Part shown: positions 1 through 6,983 of the stretch, piece by piece | Layout: every line of letters starts with the position of its first letter | Position numbering within the stretch: the first letter of the stretch is position 1 | Origin: Thermoleophilia bacterium | Lineage (GTDB): Bacteria > Actinomycetota > Thermoleophilia > Miltoncostaeales > Miltoncostaeaceae | DNA length: 23,177 nucleotides | Direction: 5' to 3' | Assembly: GCA_016463385.1 (NCBI GenBank) | Contig: JAEMRL010000003.1 | Coordinates: 1 to 23,177, forward strand | Position numbers and translations under genes: made by a program | Notes under the pieces: model-generated | What the model saw: only the letters and a program-made list of their open reading frames with translations | Database searches by the model: none | What the model was told of the DNA's origin: nothing

Positions 1-723
1 GCGCGCGGTGCCGCCGCCGGCGATGTCGGCCGTGTACACCCCGGCCGCCGCCGGGTGCACCGTCGCGACGACCGCAGGCCCGCATGCCGCGGCCACGACG
101 CCCTGCACCAGCATCACGTCGGCGCTGCGCGCGGCCGGCGTCATCCGGCCCTCGGGCGGCGCCGCCGGCCCCGGTCCGAGCGCCGCCAGGACCCCGACGG
201 CGAGCAGCCCGACCACCGCGAGGCCGCCGATCCCGCGCGTGGCGGCGAGCGCCGCGCGCGAGCCGCGCCAGGGCGGCCCGGGCTCGGGCAGCGGGTCGGC
301 GAAGCGGCCGCGGGAGCGCGGGGGCACGAAGGCGGCGACCGGGGCCGCCACCGCGATGGCCGCGACCCCGGCGTGGGAGGCGTCGAGGGAGGCGAGGCTC
401 AGCATCCGCAGCGGCAGGCAGACGACGGTCCAGAGGGGCGCGAGGGCGAGGACCGTCGCGGCGCGGCGCAGCGGCCCCCACGAGATCCAGGTGCGGCGGG
501 CGCGCGCGAGCGGGGGCAGCGCGAGGTAGGACTCGACGCGGCGGCGGCGCCAGTGGGCCATCGCCGTCTCCCCCACCGGCCGCCCCGCGGGGCCGAGCAG
601 GGGCTCGAGCTGCTCGACGACCTCCGACTCGAGCCGGGCCTGACGCCGGAGCCGCGACGCGGTGCGCTCGCGCTCGAGGCGCTCGCGACGCGGTGAGGCT
701 CCGGGGAGGGCCCGCGCGGTCAT
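1..723 (-). CDS. Membrane protein of unknown function, 3' part cut by window edge
   Basis: I read this frame directly on the minus strand: it starts at ATG 723-721 and stays open for 241 codons to the left edge, so the C-terminus is missing. The N-terminal 80 residues are charged and Arg/Glu-rich (cytoplasmic, possibly helical). Three hydrophobic segments follow, at about residues 87-106, 117-137 and 164-183, then an Ala/Gly-rich segment that would lie outside the cell if the N-terminus is inside. The start overlaps the stop of the upstream LOG gene as ATGA (720-723), so it is the last visible gene of a nitroreductase-LOG-membrane protein operon. I recognise no family. The uninterrupted frame, GC-rich third positions and coupled start make it very likely real; its function is unknown. 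Confidence 0.8.
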   Translation of the reverse strand, partial: MTARALPGASPRRERLERERTASRLRRQARLESEVVEQLEPLLGPAGRPVGETAMAHWRRRRVESYLALPPLARARRTWISWGPLRRAATVLALAPLWTVVCLPLRMLSLASLDASHAGVAAIAVAAPVAAFVPPRSRGRFADPLPEPGPPWRGSRAALAATRGIGGLAVVGLLAVGVLAALGPGPAAPPEGRMTPAARSADVMLVQGVVAAACGPAVVATVHPAAAGVYTADIAGGGTAR

Positions 724-1445
724 GTGCCCTGGTCGCCCACCGCGAGCCGCACGATCTCCTCCGCCGAATCCGAGAGCTGGATCAGGTCCATGTCACCGCG
801 TCCGATGTAGCCGTCCTCGAGCAGGCGCGCCTGGATCCAGCGCACCAGCCCCGCCCAGTACGAGCTGCCGCAGAGGATCACCGGGAAGCTCAGGGCCTTG
901 CCGGTCTGGATCAGCGTGAGCGACTCGAAGAGCTCGTCGAGGGTTCCGAAGCCGCCCGGGAAGCAGATGTAGGCCTCCGAGTACTTCACGAACATCGTCT
1001 TGCGCACGAAGAAGTAGCGGAAGGCGATGGCGAGGTTGACGTACTCGTTGACCGCCTGCTCGTGCGGCAGCTCGATCGTGCAGCCCACCGAGATCCCGCC
1101 CTTGTCGGCGGCGCCCCGGTTGGCGGCCTCCATGATCCCGGGCCCGCCTCCGGTGATCACGGCGAAGCCGCGCTCGGCCAGCATCCCGCCGACCTCGCGG
1201 GCGAGGGCGTAGTGGGGGCTGTCGGGCGCCGTCCGCGCCGAGCCGAAGATCGAGACGGCCGATCCGACCCGCGCCAGGGCGTCGAAGCCGTCGACGAACT
1301 CGCCGAGGATGCGCAGCACCCGCCAGGGGTCGCTGTGCAGGAACTCGGGGTCGGAGGGCTTGGTGAGGAGGCTGGCGTCGGCGTGGCCGATCGCCGCCTC
1401 GCCGGGGCCGCGCGCCGCCAGGCGCCCGCTGCGGGCGAGCTTCAT
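720..1445 (-). CDS. LOG family protein (TIGR00730-type, putative cytokinin riboside 5'-monophosphate phosphoribohydrolase)
   Basis: A 241-residue protein with the hallmarks of the LOG / lysine-decarboxylase-like fold: a GSAR segment near residue 68, GGGPGIMEAANRGA (about 99-112) and PGGFGTLDE (about 163-171). Family members release the free base from nucleoside 5'-monophosphates; in plants and some actinobacteria this makes active cytokinins. Bacterial members may instead act in nucleotide salvage. The length fits the cytosolic longer form. The ATG at 1445 overlaps the nitroreductase stop (ATGA), which argues against the longer reading frame upstream. It is the middle gene of a coupled three-gene operon. 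The fold assignment is secure; the physiological substrate here is not. Confidence 0.9.
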   Translation of the reverse strand: MKLARSGRLAARGPGEAAIGHADASLLTKPSDPEFLHSDPWRVLRILGEFVDGFDALARVGSAVSIFGSARTAPDSPHYALAREVGGMLAERGFAVITGGGPGIMEAANRGAADKGGISVGCTIELPHEQAVNEYVNLAIAFRYFFVRKTMFVKYSEAYICFPGGFGTLDELFESLTLIQTGKALSFPVILCGSSYWAGLVRWIQARLLEDGYIGRGDMDLIQLSDSAEEIVRLAVGDQGT

Positions 1446-1969
1446 CCGGCCGCCGTGGCCACGTGGGAGACGATCGCGTCGAGCGACTGGCGCTTGGCGC
1501 GGGCGCTCCACTCCTCGGGGCTGCGGCGCTCCGGGTCGCGGGCGCGCCGGGGCGGCCCGAAGGAGATCACCACGACCGCCCGCTCGGGGGGCTCGATGCC
1601 GAGCGCCCGCGCCAGCGCGTCGGGGTCGGAGATGCCGTTGGGGCACGAGGTGATCCCCTCGGCCCAGCCGGCCAGCATCATGCTCTGGGCGGCGCGTCCG
1701 GCGTCGAAGTCGACCAGGTTGCCGCCGGGGCTCACCACGACCACCACCACGAGGCCCGCGTCGAGCACGTTGCCCGCCACGTAGACCGCGTCGGCGACGC
1801 TCGGAACCGCCTCGCCCTCGGCCACGATGAAGCGGAAGGGCTGCCGGTTGCGTGCGCTTCCGACCAGACGTCCCGCGTCCAGGATGCGCCGCGCCACCTC
1901 GTCGGGGACGTCCGCGCCCGAGTAGGCGCGCGAGTCGCGCTTGCTGGTCACGGCGAGGCGGACGTCCAT
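1442..1969 (-). CDS. Nitroreductase family FMN-dependent oxidoreductase
   Basis: A 175-residue protein. The N-terminal part (AVTSKRDSRAYSG, then ILDAGRLVGSARNRQPFRF) matches the FMN-binding pattern of nitroreductases: an Arg-Ser/Ala-x-Arg phosphate contact, then the 'S..N.QP..F' stretch. The middle contains DFDAGRAAQSMMLAGWAEGI, the second conserved helix. The C-terminal half (residues 125-175) is short and polar. Such enzymes use NAD(P)H to reduce nitro groups, quinones or enones, but the substrate cannot be inferred. It is the first gene of the minus-strand operon with LOG and a membrane protein. A -10-like TCTAAT lies nine bases before the ATG, suggesting a nearly leaderless mRNA. Confidence 0.85.
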   Translation of the reverse strand: MDVRLAVTSKRDSRAYSGADVPDEVARRILDAGRLVGSARNRQPFRFIVAEGEAVPSVADAVYVAGNVLDAGLVVVVVVSPGGNLVDFDAGRAAQSMMLAGWAEGITSCPNGISDPDALARALGIEPPERAVVVISFGPPRRARDPERRSPEEWSARAKRQSLDAIVSHVATAAG

Positions 1970-1978
1970 CGCCGCCAG

Positions 1979-1984
1979 ATTAGA
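1979..1984 (-). promoter_or_regulatory. Putative -10 element, nitroreductase-LOG operon
   Basis: Read on the minus strand this is TCTAAT, five of six matches to TATAAT, nine bases upstream of the ATG at 1969. Transcription would start within a few bases of the start codon, as in leaderless actinobacterial mRNAs. No convincing -35 is visible 17-18 bases further upstream. Confidence 0.4.
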
Positions 1985-2029
1985 CGACCGGCACCGCCGC
2001 GGGACCCCCGCCGGCGGCGCGCGGATGGG

Positions 2030-2491
2030 CTAGGCCGCCGCCCGCGGGCGCACGGTGTGCGACACGCAGAACGGCGTGCCCCAGATCGGCTCGCGCCCGC
2101 AGGGCTTGCCCTTGCGGTTGAGGGCGGCGCAGCGCGGGGTGGAGCCGGCCGCACCGGTGGGGCCGCGCTCGGCGTCGAAGTAGGAGCGGGCGCGGGAGAA
2201 GTGGGCGTCGATGATCTGGGAGACGCGCAGCTGATCCTGCGCCTTCATCAGCGATCGCGCGGCAGTGAAGAGCGAACGGGCCGCCATCGGCTGGGAACGG
2301 GGATCGGCGGCCAGGCGCGAGATGCCGGCCTGGCACACCTCGAAGAGGTAGCCCTCCGACCAGCCGGGGCGACGCGGGTCGGGCATCAGCGACGGGGTGA
2401 GGGCCTTCCAGAGGTCGCGCGTGAAGCGCTCCATCGCAGCGGCCCGGCTGCGACCCGTCTCGGTGATCCGGATCTCCGCGTTGTTGATCAT
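2030..2491 (-). CDS. Hypothetical protein with C-terminal Cys/His zinc-knuckle-like tail
   Basis: 153 residues from the ATG at 2491; an alternative ATG at 2539 adds 16 residues but lies inside the promoter/operator region. The first 120 residues look helical and have no motif I can name. The last part has the spacing C-x9-C-x10-C-x2-H (RCAALNRKGKPC ... PFCVSH), a small metal-binding module often appended to proteins of unknown function. The gene is divergent from the CarH-like regulator, and its own start region carries a TTGACA -35 overlapped by 11-bp repeats. It is therefore the best candidate target of that regulator. The function is unknown. Confidence 0.75.
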   Translation of the reverse strand: MINNAEIRITETGRSRAAAMERFTRDLWKALTPSLMPDPRRPGWSEGYLFEVCQAGISRLAADPRSQPMAARSLFTAARSLMKAQDQLRVSQIIDAHFSRARSYFDAERGPTGAAGSTPRCAALNRKGKPCGREPIWGTPFCVSHTVRPRAAA

Positions 2492-2498
2492 GAGGTGG

Positions 2499-2527
2499 AC
2501 TTCACCACGGATCAAACAGTGTGTCAA
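2499..2527 (-). promoter_or_regulatory. Putative promoter of the zinc-tail gene (TTGACA -35)
   Basis: On the minus strand a perfect TTGACA lies at 2527-2522. It is followed after 17 bases by a weak -10, TGAAGT (2504-2499), ending seven bases before the ATG at 2491. This would give a leaderless transcript. The -35 is good and the -10 is poor (three of six), so the promoter is plausible but unproven. Confidence 0.4.
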
Positions 2528-2551
2528 GAGTCTGTCCAAGGTCTGTTCACC
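2519..2551. promoter_or_regulatory. Three tandem 11-bp repeats, candidate MerR/CarH operator
   Basis: On the plus strand, 2519-2529, 2530-2540 and 2541-2551 are successive 11-bp units that share GT-n-TGT at positions 1-6 and A at position 9; the last two both begin GTCTGT. The array overlaps the TTGACA -35 of the divergent gene. As I recall, the CarH-DNA structure from Thermus has DNA-binding domains sitting head to tail on 11-bp direct repeats, so the period fits. Binding by the adjacent regulator is inference. Confidence 0.5.
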
Positions 2552-2633
2552 ATCGTGCGAAAGACCGACCGATCCCCCCCTTCCGGCCGGACGGGGCGGA
2601 TACTCTGGACAGGTTGTCGAGGTTCAGGCGCCC

Positions 2634-3536
2634 ATGTCAGCGATGACCACCGATCCGGTCCGACCCGCCGCCCTCCTGCGCATCGGGGAGCTGGCCCGAC
2701 GCCATAACGTCAGTCCCGATCTGCTCCGCGTGTGGGAGCGGCGCTACGGCCTGCTCTCGCCCGAGCGGTCGTCGGGCGGCTTCCGCCTCTACTCGGCCGA
2801 GGACGACGAGCGCGTCGGCGCGATGCGCCGCCACCTCGCCCAGGGCTACTCCGCCGCCGTCGCGGCGCGCATGGTGCTCGACACGCCGTCCGCCCCGCCG
2901 GTCGCCGACCGCGACGCCGCCCTGGCCGAGGCGCGCGCGGAGCTCGGAGCGGCCCTCGAGGCCTTCCTCGACGTCGAGGCGCAGGGCGTGATCGACCGCC
3001 TGCTCGCCACGTTCAGCGTCGAGGTGGTGTTGCGCGACGTGGTGCTGCCCTACGTCCGGAGCCTCGGTGATCGCTGGGAGGACGGGACCCTGAGCGTCGC
3101 CCAGGAGCACTTCGCCAGCGCCGTGCTGCGGGGCCGGCTTCTCGGCCTCGCGCGTGGCTTCGACGTCGGCAGCGGCCCGCGCGCCCTGCTGGCCTGCCCG
3201 TCCGACGAGCACCACGACCTCGGGCTGCTCTGCTTCGGCATCGGCCTGCGCGAGCACGGCTGGCGAATCACCTACCTCGGCGCCGACACGCCGATCGACA
3301 CGCTGCGCGACACCGCGATGCGCCTCGATCCCGACCTGGTGGTGATCTGCGCCGAGCGCGAGGCGCCCCTGCGCGCGGTGGTACGGGAGATCGCCGAGCT
3401 CTCGGGCACCCACCGCGTCGACCTGGCCGGGCGCGGCGCCTCGGTGGAGCTGGCGCACGCCGCGGGGGCGGACCTCCTGCAGGACGCGCCGATGGCGGCG
3501 GCCGCGCGCATCGCCCGCGAGGCCGAGCGGGCCTGA
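2634..3536 (+). CDS. MerR-family cobalamin-binding transcriptional regulator, CarH/LitR-like (probable photoreceptor)
   Basis: 300 residues from ATG 2634, preceded by a GAGG. Residues 15-83 form a MerR winged-helix domain (LRIGELARRHNVSPDLLRVW, then RYGLLSP and GGFRLYS). Residues 95-175 form a four-helix B12-capping domain that contains W148-x9-E158-H159, the W-x9-EH signature of CarH. Residues 183-300 form a B12-binding Rossmann domain with E192-x-H194-x2-G197 (lower-ligand His) and the YLGADTP loop. CarH-type proteins bind adenosylcobalamin, form tetramers in the dark that repress promoters, and fall apart in light. The residue after the Trp is Glu149, whereas Thermus CarH, as I recall, has the photoadduct ligand His132 there. 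No carotenoid or photolyase gene is nearby, which is unusual. Family assignment is strong; light sensing is inferred. Confidence 0.88.
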   Translation: MSAMTTDPVRPAALLRIGELARRHNVSPDLLRVWERRYGLLSPERSSGGFRLYSAEDDERVGAMRRHLAQGYSAAVAARMVLDTPSAPPVADRDAALAEARAELGAALEAFLDVEAQGVIDRLLATFSVEVVLRDVVLPYVRSLGDRWEDGTLSVAQEHFASAVLRGRLLGLARGFDVGSGPRALLACPSDEHHDLGLLCFGIGLREHGWRITYLGADTPIDTLRDTAMRLDPDLVVICAEREAPLRAVVREIAELSGTHRVDLAGRGASVELAHAAGADLLQDAPMAAAARIAREAERA

Positions 3537-3600
3537 ACGGGCGGGCGCCCCGGGGGACGGCCAGCAGGTAGCCTTCGCCACCACTCCAAGGCGGGGGCGC

Positions 3601-4476
3601 GTGGAGGAGTTCCTCAACACGAGCATCAACGGCCTCTCCAGCGGCGCGATCTACGCCCTGGGGGCCATCGGGCTGTCGCTCGTCTACGGCATCCTGAAGC
3701 TCGTCAACTTCGCCCACGGCGACTTCATGACGCTCGGCGGCTACGTCGCCTTCGCGGTCAACGTCAGCGCCGGGATGCCCCTCGTCGTCGCCTTCCTGGC
3801 GGCCCTCGTGGTGGTGGCGGCCCTCGGGGTGGCACTCGAGGTGGCGATCTGGCGGCCGATGCGCCGCAAGGGCGCGGGCGTCATGCAGCTGCTGCTGCTC
3901 TCGATCGGGCTGGCGTTCGTCATACGCAACCTGATCCTCTTCCAGTGGTCGGGCGCCACGAGGTCGCTCGACGTCGACCAGTTCCAGGCGTGGAACCCGT
4001 TCGGCGACGTCGTCATCACGCGCATCCAGGTGATCGTCATCGTCACCGCCGGCGTCGTGCTGGTCGGCGTCGCGGTGATGCTCCGCTCGACGCTGATCGG
4101 CAAGTCGATGCGCGCCCTGTCGGACAGCTTCGACCTGGCCGAGGTCTCGGGGGTCAACACACGCCGGATCGTGCTCTACACCTGGGTTCTCGCGGGCAGC
4201 CTGGCCGGCCTCGCGGGCGTGCTGGCCGCCGTCTACACCACGCTCACCCCCAACACCGGCTGGTTCCTGCTGCTGTCGATCTTCGCGGCAGTGGTCCTCG
4301 GGGGGATCGGCAACGCCTACGGCGCGCTGGTCGGCGGCATCGTGCTCGGCCTGGCTCAGGAGTGGTCGACGATGGTGATCCAGCCGACCTACAAGGAGGC
4401 CGTCGGCTTCGTCGTGCTGATCCTGGTGCTGCTGGTGCGGCCGCAGGGCATCTTCGGACAGGCGAGGACGCTGTAG
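3601..4476 (+). CDS. livH: Branched-chain amino acid ABC transporter, permease LivH
   Basis: 291 residues from a GTG start. The N-terminus (NGLSSGAIYALGAIGLSLVYG, with KLVNFAHGDFMTLG after it) is the classic LivH opening. About eight hydrophobic segments follow. The cytoplasmic EAA-like loop falls near residues 175-195 (SFDLAEVSGVNTRRI), and the protein ends RPQGIFGQ, typical of the family. Length is normal. It is the first gene of a livH-livM-livG-livF operon, 64 bases after the CarH-like gene in the same direction, so read-through from that gene is possible. It forms one half of the membrane channel for Leu/Ile/Val or related substrates such as amides or urea; the exact substrate cannot be told. 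Confidence 0.95.
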   Translation: MEEFLNTSINGLSSGAIYALGAIGLSLVYGILKLVNFAHGDFMTLGGYVAFAVNVSAGMPLVVAFLAALVVVAALGVALEVAIWRPMRRKGAGVMQLLLLSIGLAFVIRNLILFQWSGATRSLDVDQFQAWNPFGDVVITRIQVIVIVTAGVVLVGVAVMLRSTLIGKSMRALSDSFDLAEVSGVNTRRIVLYTWVLAGSLAGLAGVLAAVYTTLTPNTGWFLLLSIFAAVVLGGIGNAYGALVGGIVLGLAQEWSTMVIQPTYKEAVGFVVLILVLLVRPQGIFGQARTL

Positions 4477-4496
4477 TGCCCGGGACGGAGCGCTAG

Positions 4497-5435
4497 ATGG
4501 ACCCCCTCCTCGCACTCGGCTTCTGGGCCTTCGTGCTCACCTTCGCCGGCATCTACGCGATCTTCGTGCTGGGCCTCCAGCTCGAGGTCGGCGACACGGG
4601 GCTGATCAACTTCGGCCACGTCGCCTTCATGGCGATCGGCGCCTACACGATGGGCCTGTGCCTCACGAACGGCGTGCCGATCTGGCTGGCGGTCCCGCTC
4701 GCGGTGCTCGCGGCGGCGGCCGCCGGGGTGCTTCTGGGCATCCCGACGCTCCGCCTGCGGGCGGACTACTTCGCGATCACCACGATCGCCGCGGGGGAGA
4801 TCCTCCGCATCACGATCCAGAACGAACAGGGGACCACGGGCGGCACCCAGGGCCTGCGGGGCGCGAGCGGGCCCTGGCGCGACTTCAACAACGACGTGCT
4901 CGACTGGTTCGAGGGCATCGGCCTGGAGCTCGACCGGCGGGTGCCGCTGCTGGTACTGGTGTGGATCACGGCGCTGCTGGTGGGCGCGCTGCTGGTGTAC
5001 CTGGGCCGCACGCCCTGGCGGCGCGCGCTGCGCGCCGTGCGCGAGAACGAGGAGGCGGCGGCGGCCTCGGGCATCCCGGTCTTCTCCTACAAGCTCCAGT
5101 CGCTCGCCCTCGGCTCGGCGATCGCGGGCCTCGCCGGCGTCTTCTACACCCTGTTCTCGACCACGCTCTTCCCCGAGAACTTCGAGCCGATCTTCACCTT
5201 CGTCGGCTTCGCGATCCTGATCCTCGGCGGGATCGGCAGCTACTTCGGCGTGGTCGTGGGGTCGATCGTGATCTCGTTCATCGTGTCGGGCACGCGCTTC
5301 CTCGACTTCCCGCTCGACGCCGACAAGGTGGCCGCGCTGCGCTTCGTGGTGATCGGGCTGATCATCATGGGGATGATGGCCTTCCGGCCGCAGGGCATCT
5401 TCGGCAAGAAGGAGGAGCTCCATCTCGACGCCTGA
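4497..5435 (+). CDS. livM: Branched-chain amino acid ABC transporter, permease LivM
   Basis: 312 residues from ATG 4497, 20 bases after livH, with a GGAG upstream. It contains the LivM signature GLINFGHVAFMAIGAYT (about residues 34-51), the coupling loop RALRAVRENEEAAAASGI (about 177-195) that docks on the ATPases, and the C-terminal RPQGIFGKK. About nine to ten hydrophobic segments are visible. It pairs with LivH to form the translocation pore. Its last codons carry an AAGGAGG sequence (5409-5415) that may serve as the ribosome-binding site of livG. Confidence 0.95.
   Translation: MDPLLALGFWAFVLTFAGIYAIFVLGLQLEVGDTGLINFGHVAFMAIGAYTMGLCLTNGVPIWLAVPLAVLAAAAAGVLLGIPTLRLRADYFAITTIAAGEILRITIQNEQGTTGGTQGLRGASGPWRDFNNDVLDWFEGIGLELDRRVPLLVLVWITALLVGALLVYLGRTPWRRALRAVRENEEAAAASGIPVFSYKLQSLALGSAIAGLAGVFYTLFSTTLFPENFEPIFTFVGFAILILGGIGSYFGVVVGSIVISFIVSGTRFLDFPLDADKVAALRFVVIGLIIMGMMAFRPQGIFGKKEELHLDA
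5409..5424 (+). promoter_or_regulatory. Strong Shine-Dalgarno inside livM end, followed by ATC (possible non-canonical livG start)
   Basis: AAGGAGG at 5409-5415 is followed after six bases by ATC at 5422, in frame with livG. From here the livG product would begin (Ile/Met)-STPDAASGVLLDVSDL, which supplies the conserved first beta strand 'LL-x-V' of LivG proteins. No ATG, GTG or TTG exists in this frame between the end of livM and GTG 5461. Confidence 0.4.
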
Positions 5436-5460
5436 CGCGGCTTCCGGCGTCCTCCTGGAC

Positions 5461-6219
5461 GTGTCCGACCTGAAGGTGCGCTTCGGGGGCCTGCAGGCGG
5501 TCGCGGGCGCCACCTTCGACGTCCGCGCGGGGTCGATGACGGCCCTCATCGGCCCCAACGGGGCCGGCAAGACGACGGCCTTCAACCTGATGACCGGCTT
5601 CATCCGCGCCGACTCGGGCGCGGTCCGCTTCGACGGCAACGACATCTTCCGCGAGCGGCCCGACCGCATCTCGCGCCTCGGCATGGTCCGCACGTTCCAG
5701 CTGACCCGGGTGCTCTCCAAGATGACGGTGATCGACAACGTGATGCTCGCCGCGCCCGACCAGCCGGGCATGCGCCTCGACCATGCCCTCTTCCGGCCGC
5801 GCGCCTGGAAGGCGCGCGAGGCCGTGGTGCGCGAGGAGGCGATGGCCCTGCTGGCCGAGGTCGGCATCGAGAAGCACGCCGACGCCTACGCGGCGACGCT
5901 CTCGGGCGGCCAGCGCAAGCTCCTCGAGCTGGCGCGGGCCCTGATGACCCGGCCGCGCCTGGTGCTGCTCGACGAGCCGATGGCCGGGGTCAACCCCACC
6001 CTCGGCCGTCGCCTGATCGAGTACCTGCAGCGCCTGCGCGCCGAGCGCGGCCTGACGATCCTCTTCGTCGAGCACGACATGGACACCGTCATGGGCTCCT
6101 CCGACGAGGTGATCTGCATGGCCGAGGGCGCGGTCATCAGCCGCGGCACGCCCGAGCACGTGCGCACCGACCCCACGGTGATCGACGCCTACCTCGGCGC
6201 CGCGCCGAGCGCCGCGTGA
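5461..6219 (+). CDS. livG: Branched-chain amino acid ABC transporter, ATPase LivG
   Basis: 252 residues from GTG 5461, the first canonical start, but the true start is probably further upstream (see the ATC at 5422). LivG proteins begin with a beta strand like LLxVxGLxxRFGG, and here the 'LLD' lies just before the GTG. Walker A is GPNGAGKTT (about residues 32-40), the Q-loop follows FQLTR, the ABC signature is LSGGQRK, Walker B is LVLLDEPMAG, and the switch His is in VEHDMD. The long insert after the Q-loop (LFRPRAWKAREAVVREE) is typical of LivG. It energises transport through LivHM together with LivF. Confidence 0.94.
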   Translation: MSDLKVRFGGLQAVAGATFDVRAGSMTALIGPNGAGKTTAFNLMTGFIRADSGAVRFDGNDIFRERPDRISRLGMVRTFQLTRVLSKMTVIDNVMLAAPDQPGMRLDHALFRPRAWKAREAVVREEAMALLAEVGIEKHADAYAATLSGGQRKLLELARALMTRPRLVLLDEPMAGVNPTLGRRLIEYLQRLRAERGLTILFVEHDMDTVMGSSDEVICMAEGAVISRGTPEHVRTDPTVIDAYLGAAPSAA

Positions 6220-6977
6220 GCGCCGCCCCCGTCCTCGTCGCCCAGGGCCTGGTCGGCGGCTACGTGCCCGAGGTCGACATCCTCCGGGGCTGCACGCTGA
6301 CCGCGTCCGACGGCGAGGTGGTCGTGGTGATCGGCCCGAACGGCGCGGGCAAGTCGACCCTGGCGAAGGCGATCTTCGGGCTGATCACGCTCCGCGAGGG
6401 CACCGTGACCCTGCGCGGCGACGACATCACGGGCGCCGCGCCCCACCAGGTCACCTCCAAGGGCATGAGCTACGTCCCCCAGGTCGCCAACGTGTTCGGC
6501 TCGCTCACCGTGCAGGAGAACCTGGAGATCGGCGGCGTGCTCCGGCGCAACCTGATGCGCGAGCGGATGGACGCGATGATGTCCCTCTTCCCGCGCCTGG
6601 GCGAGCGCCGCCGCCAGCGCGCCGGGACCCTGTCAGGCGGTGAGCGCCAGATGCTGGCGATGGCGCGCGCGCTGATGCCCGACCCCTCGGTGCTGCTGCT
6701 CGACGAGCCGTCGGCCGGCCTCGCCCCGCGCGCCGTCGGCGAGGTCTTCGACACCGTCGCCGAGATCAACGCGGCCGGCGTCACGATCGTGATGATCGAG
6801 CAGAACGCGCGGCGGGCGTTGGCGCTCGCCGACCGCGGATACGTGCTCGAGGGGGGCCAGAACCGCTTCGAGGGCCCCGGCCCGTCGCTGCTCACCGACC
6901 CCCAGGTGGCCGAGCTCTACCTCGGCGGGGCCGGTGCGGGGGAGCGGCCGGAGCCGCCCCCCCGCGTGGGCTCCTAG
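6216..6977 (+). CDS. livF: Branched-chain amino acid ABC transporter, ATPase LivF
   Basis: 253 residues from GTG 6216, overlapping the livG stop as GTGA. Walker A is GPNGAGKST, the Q-loop region is SYVPQVANVFGSLTVQENL (a LivF hallmark), the signature is LSGGERQ, Walker B is VLLLDEPSAGL, and the switch region is MIEQNARRAL, where LivF typically carries Gln rather than His. The last 15 residues are a Pro/Gly/Glu-rich extension. It is the final gene of the plus-strand liv operon and meets livK tail to tail two bases after its stop. Confidence 0.95.
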   Translation: MSAAPVLVAQGLVGGYVPEVDILRGCTLTASDGEVVVVIGPNGAGKSTLAKAIFGLITLREGTVTLRGDDITGAAPHQVTSKGMSYVPQVANVFGSLTVQENLEIGGVLRRNLMRERMDAMMSLFPRLGERRRQRAGTLSGGERQMLAMARALMPDPSVLLLDEPSAGLAPRAVGEVFDTVAEINAAGVTIVMIEQNARRALALADRGYVLEGGQNRFEGPGPSLLTDPQVAELYLGGAGAGERPEPPPRVGS

Positions 6978-6983
6978 CGCTAG
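6974..6983. repeat. 10-bp palindrome carrying both convergent stop codons
   Basis: CTAGCGCTAG is a perfect palindrome. The plus-strand TAG of livF and the minus-strand TAG of livK lie in its two arms. A 6-bp stem (6950-6955 with 6969-6974) sits just before it, which could contribute to termination, but no T tract is present. Confidence 0.5.

Noticed and set aside
84..1784. Long plus-strand frame (566 codons) across the LOG and nitroreductase genes
   Set aside because: Arg/Ala/Gly-rich low-complexity translation with no motif; the minus strand carries recognisable families with proper starts. It is a GC-driven shadow.
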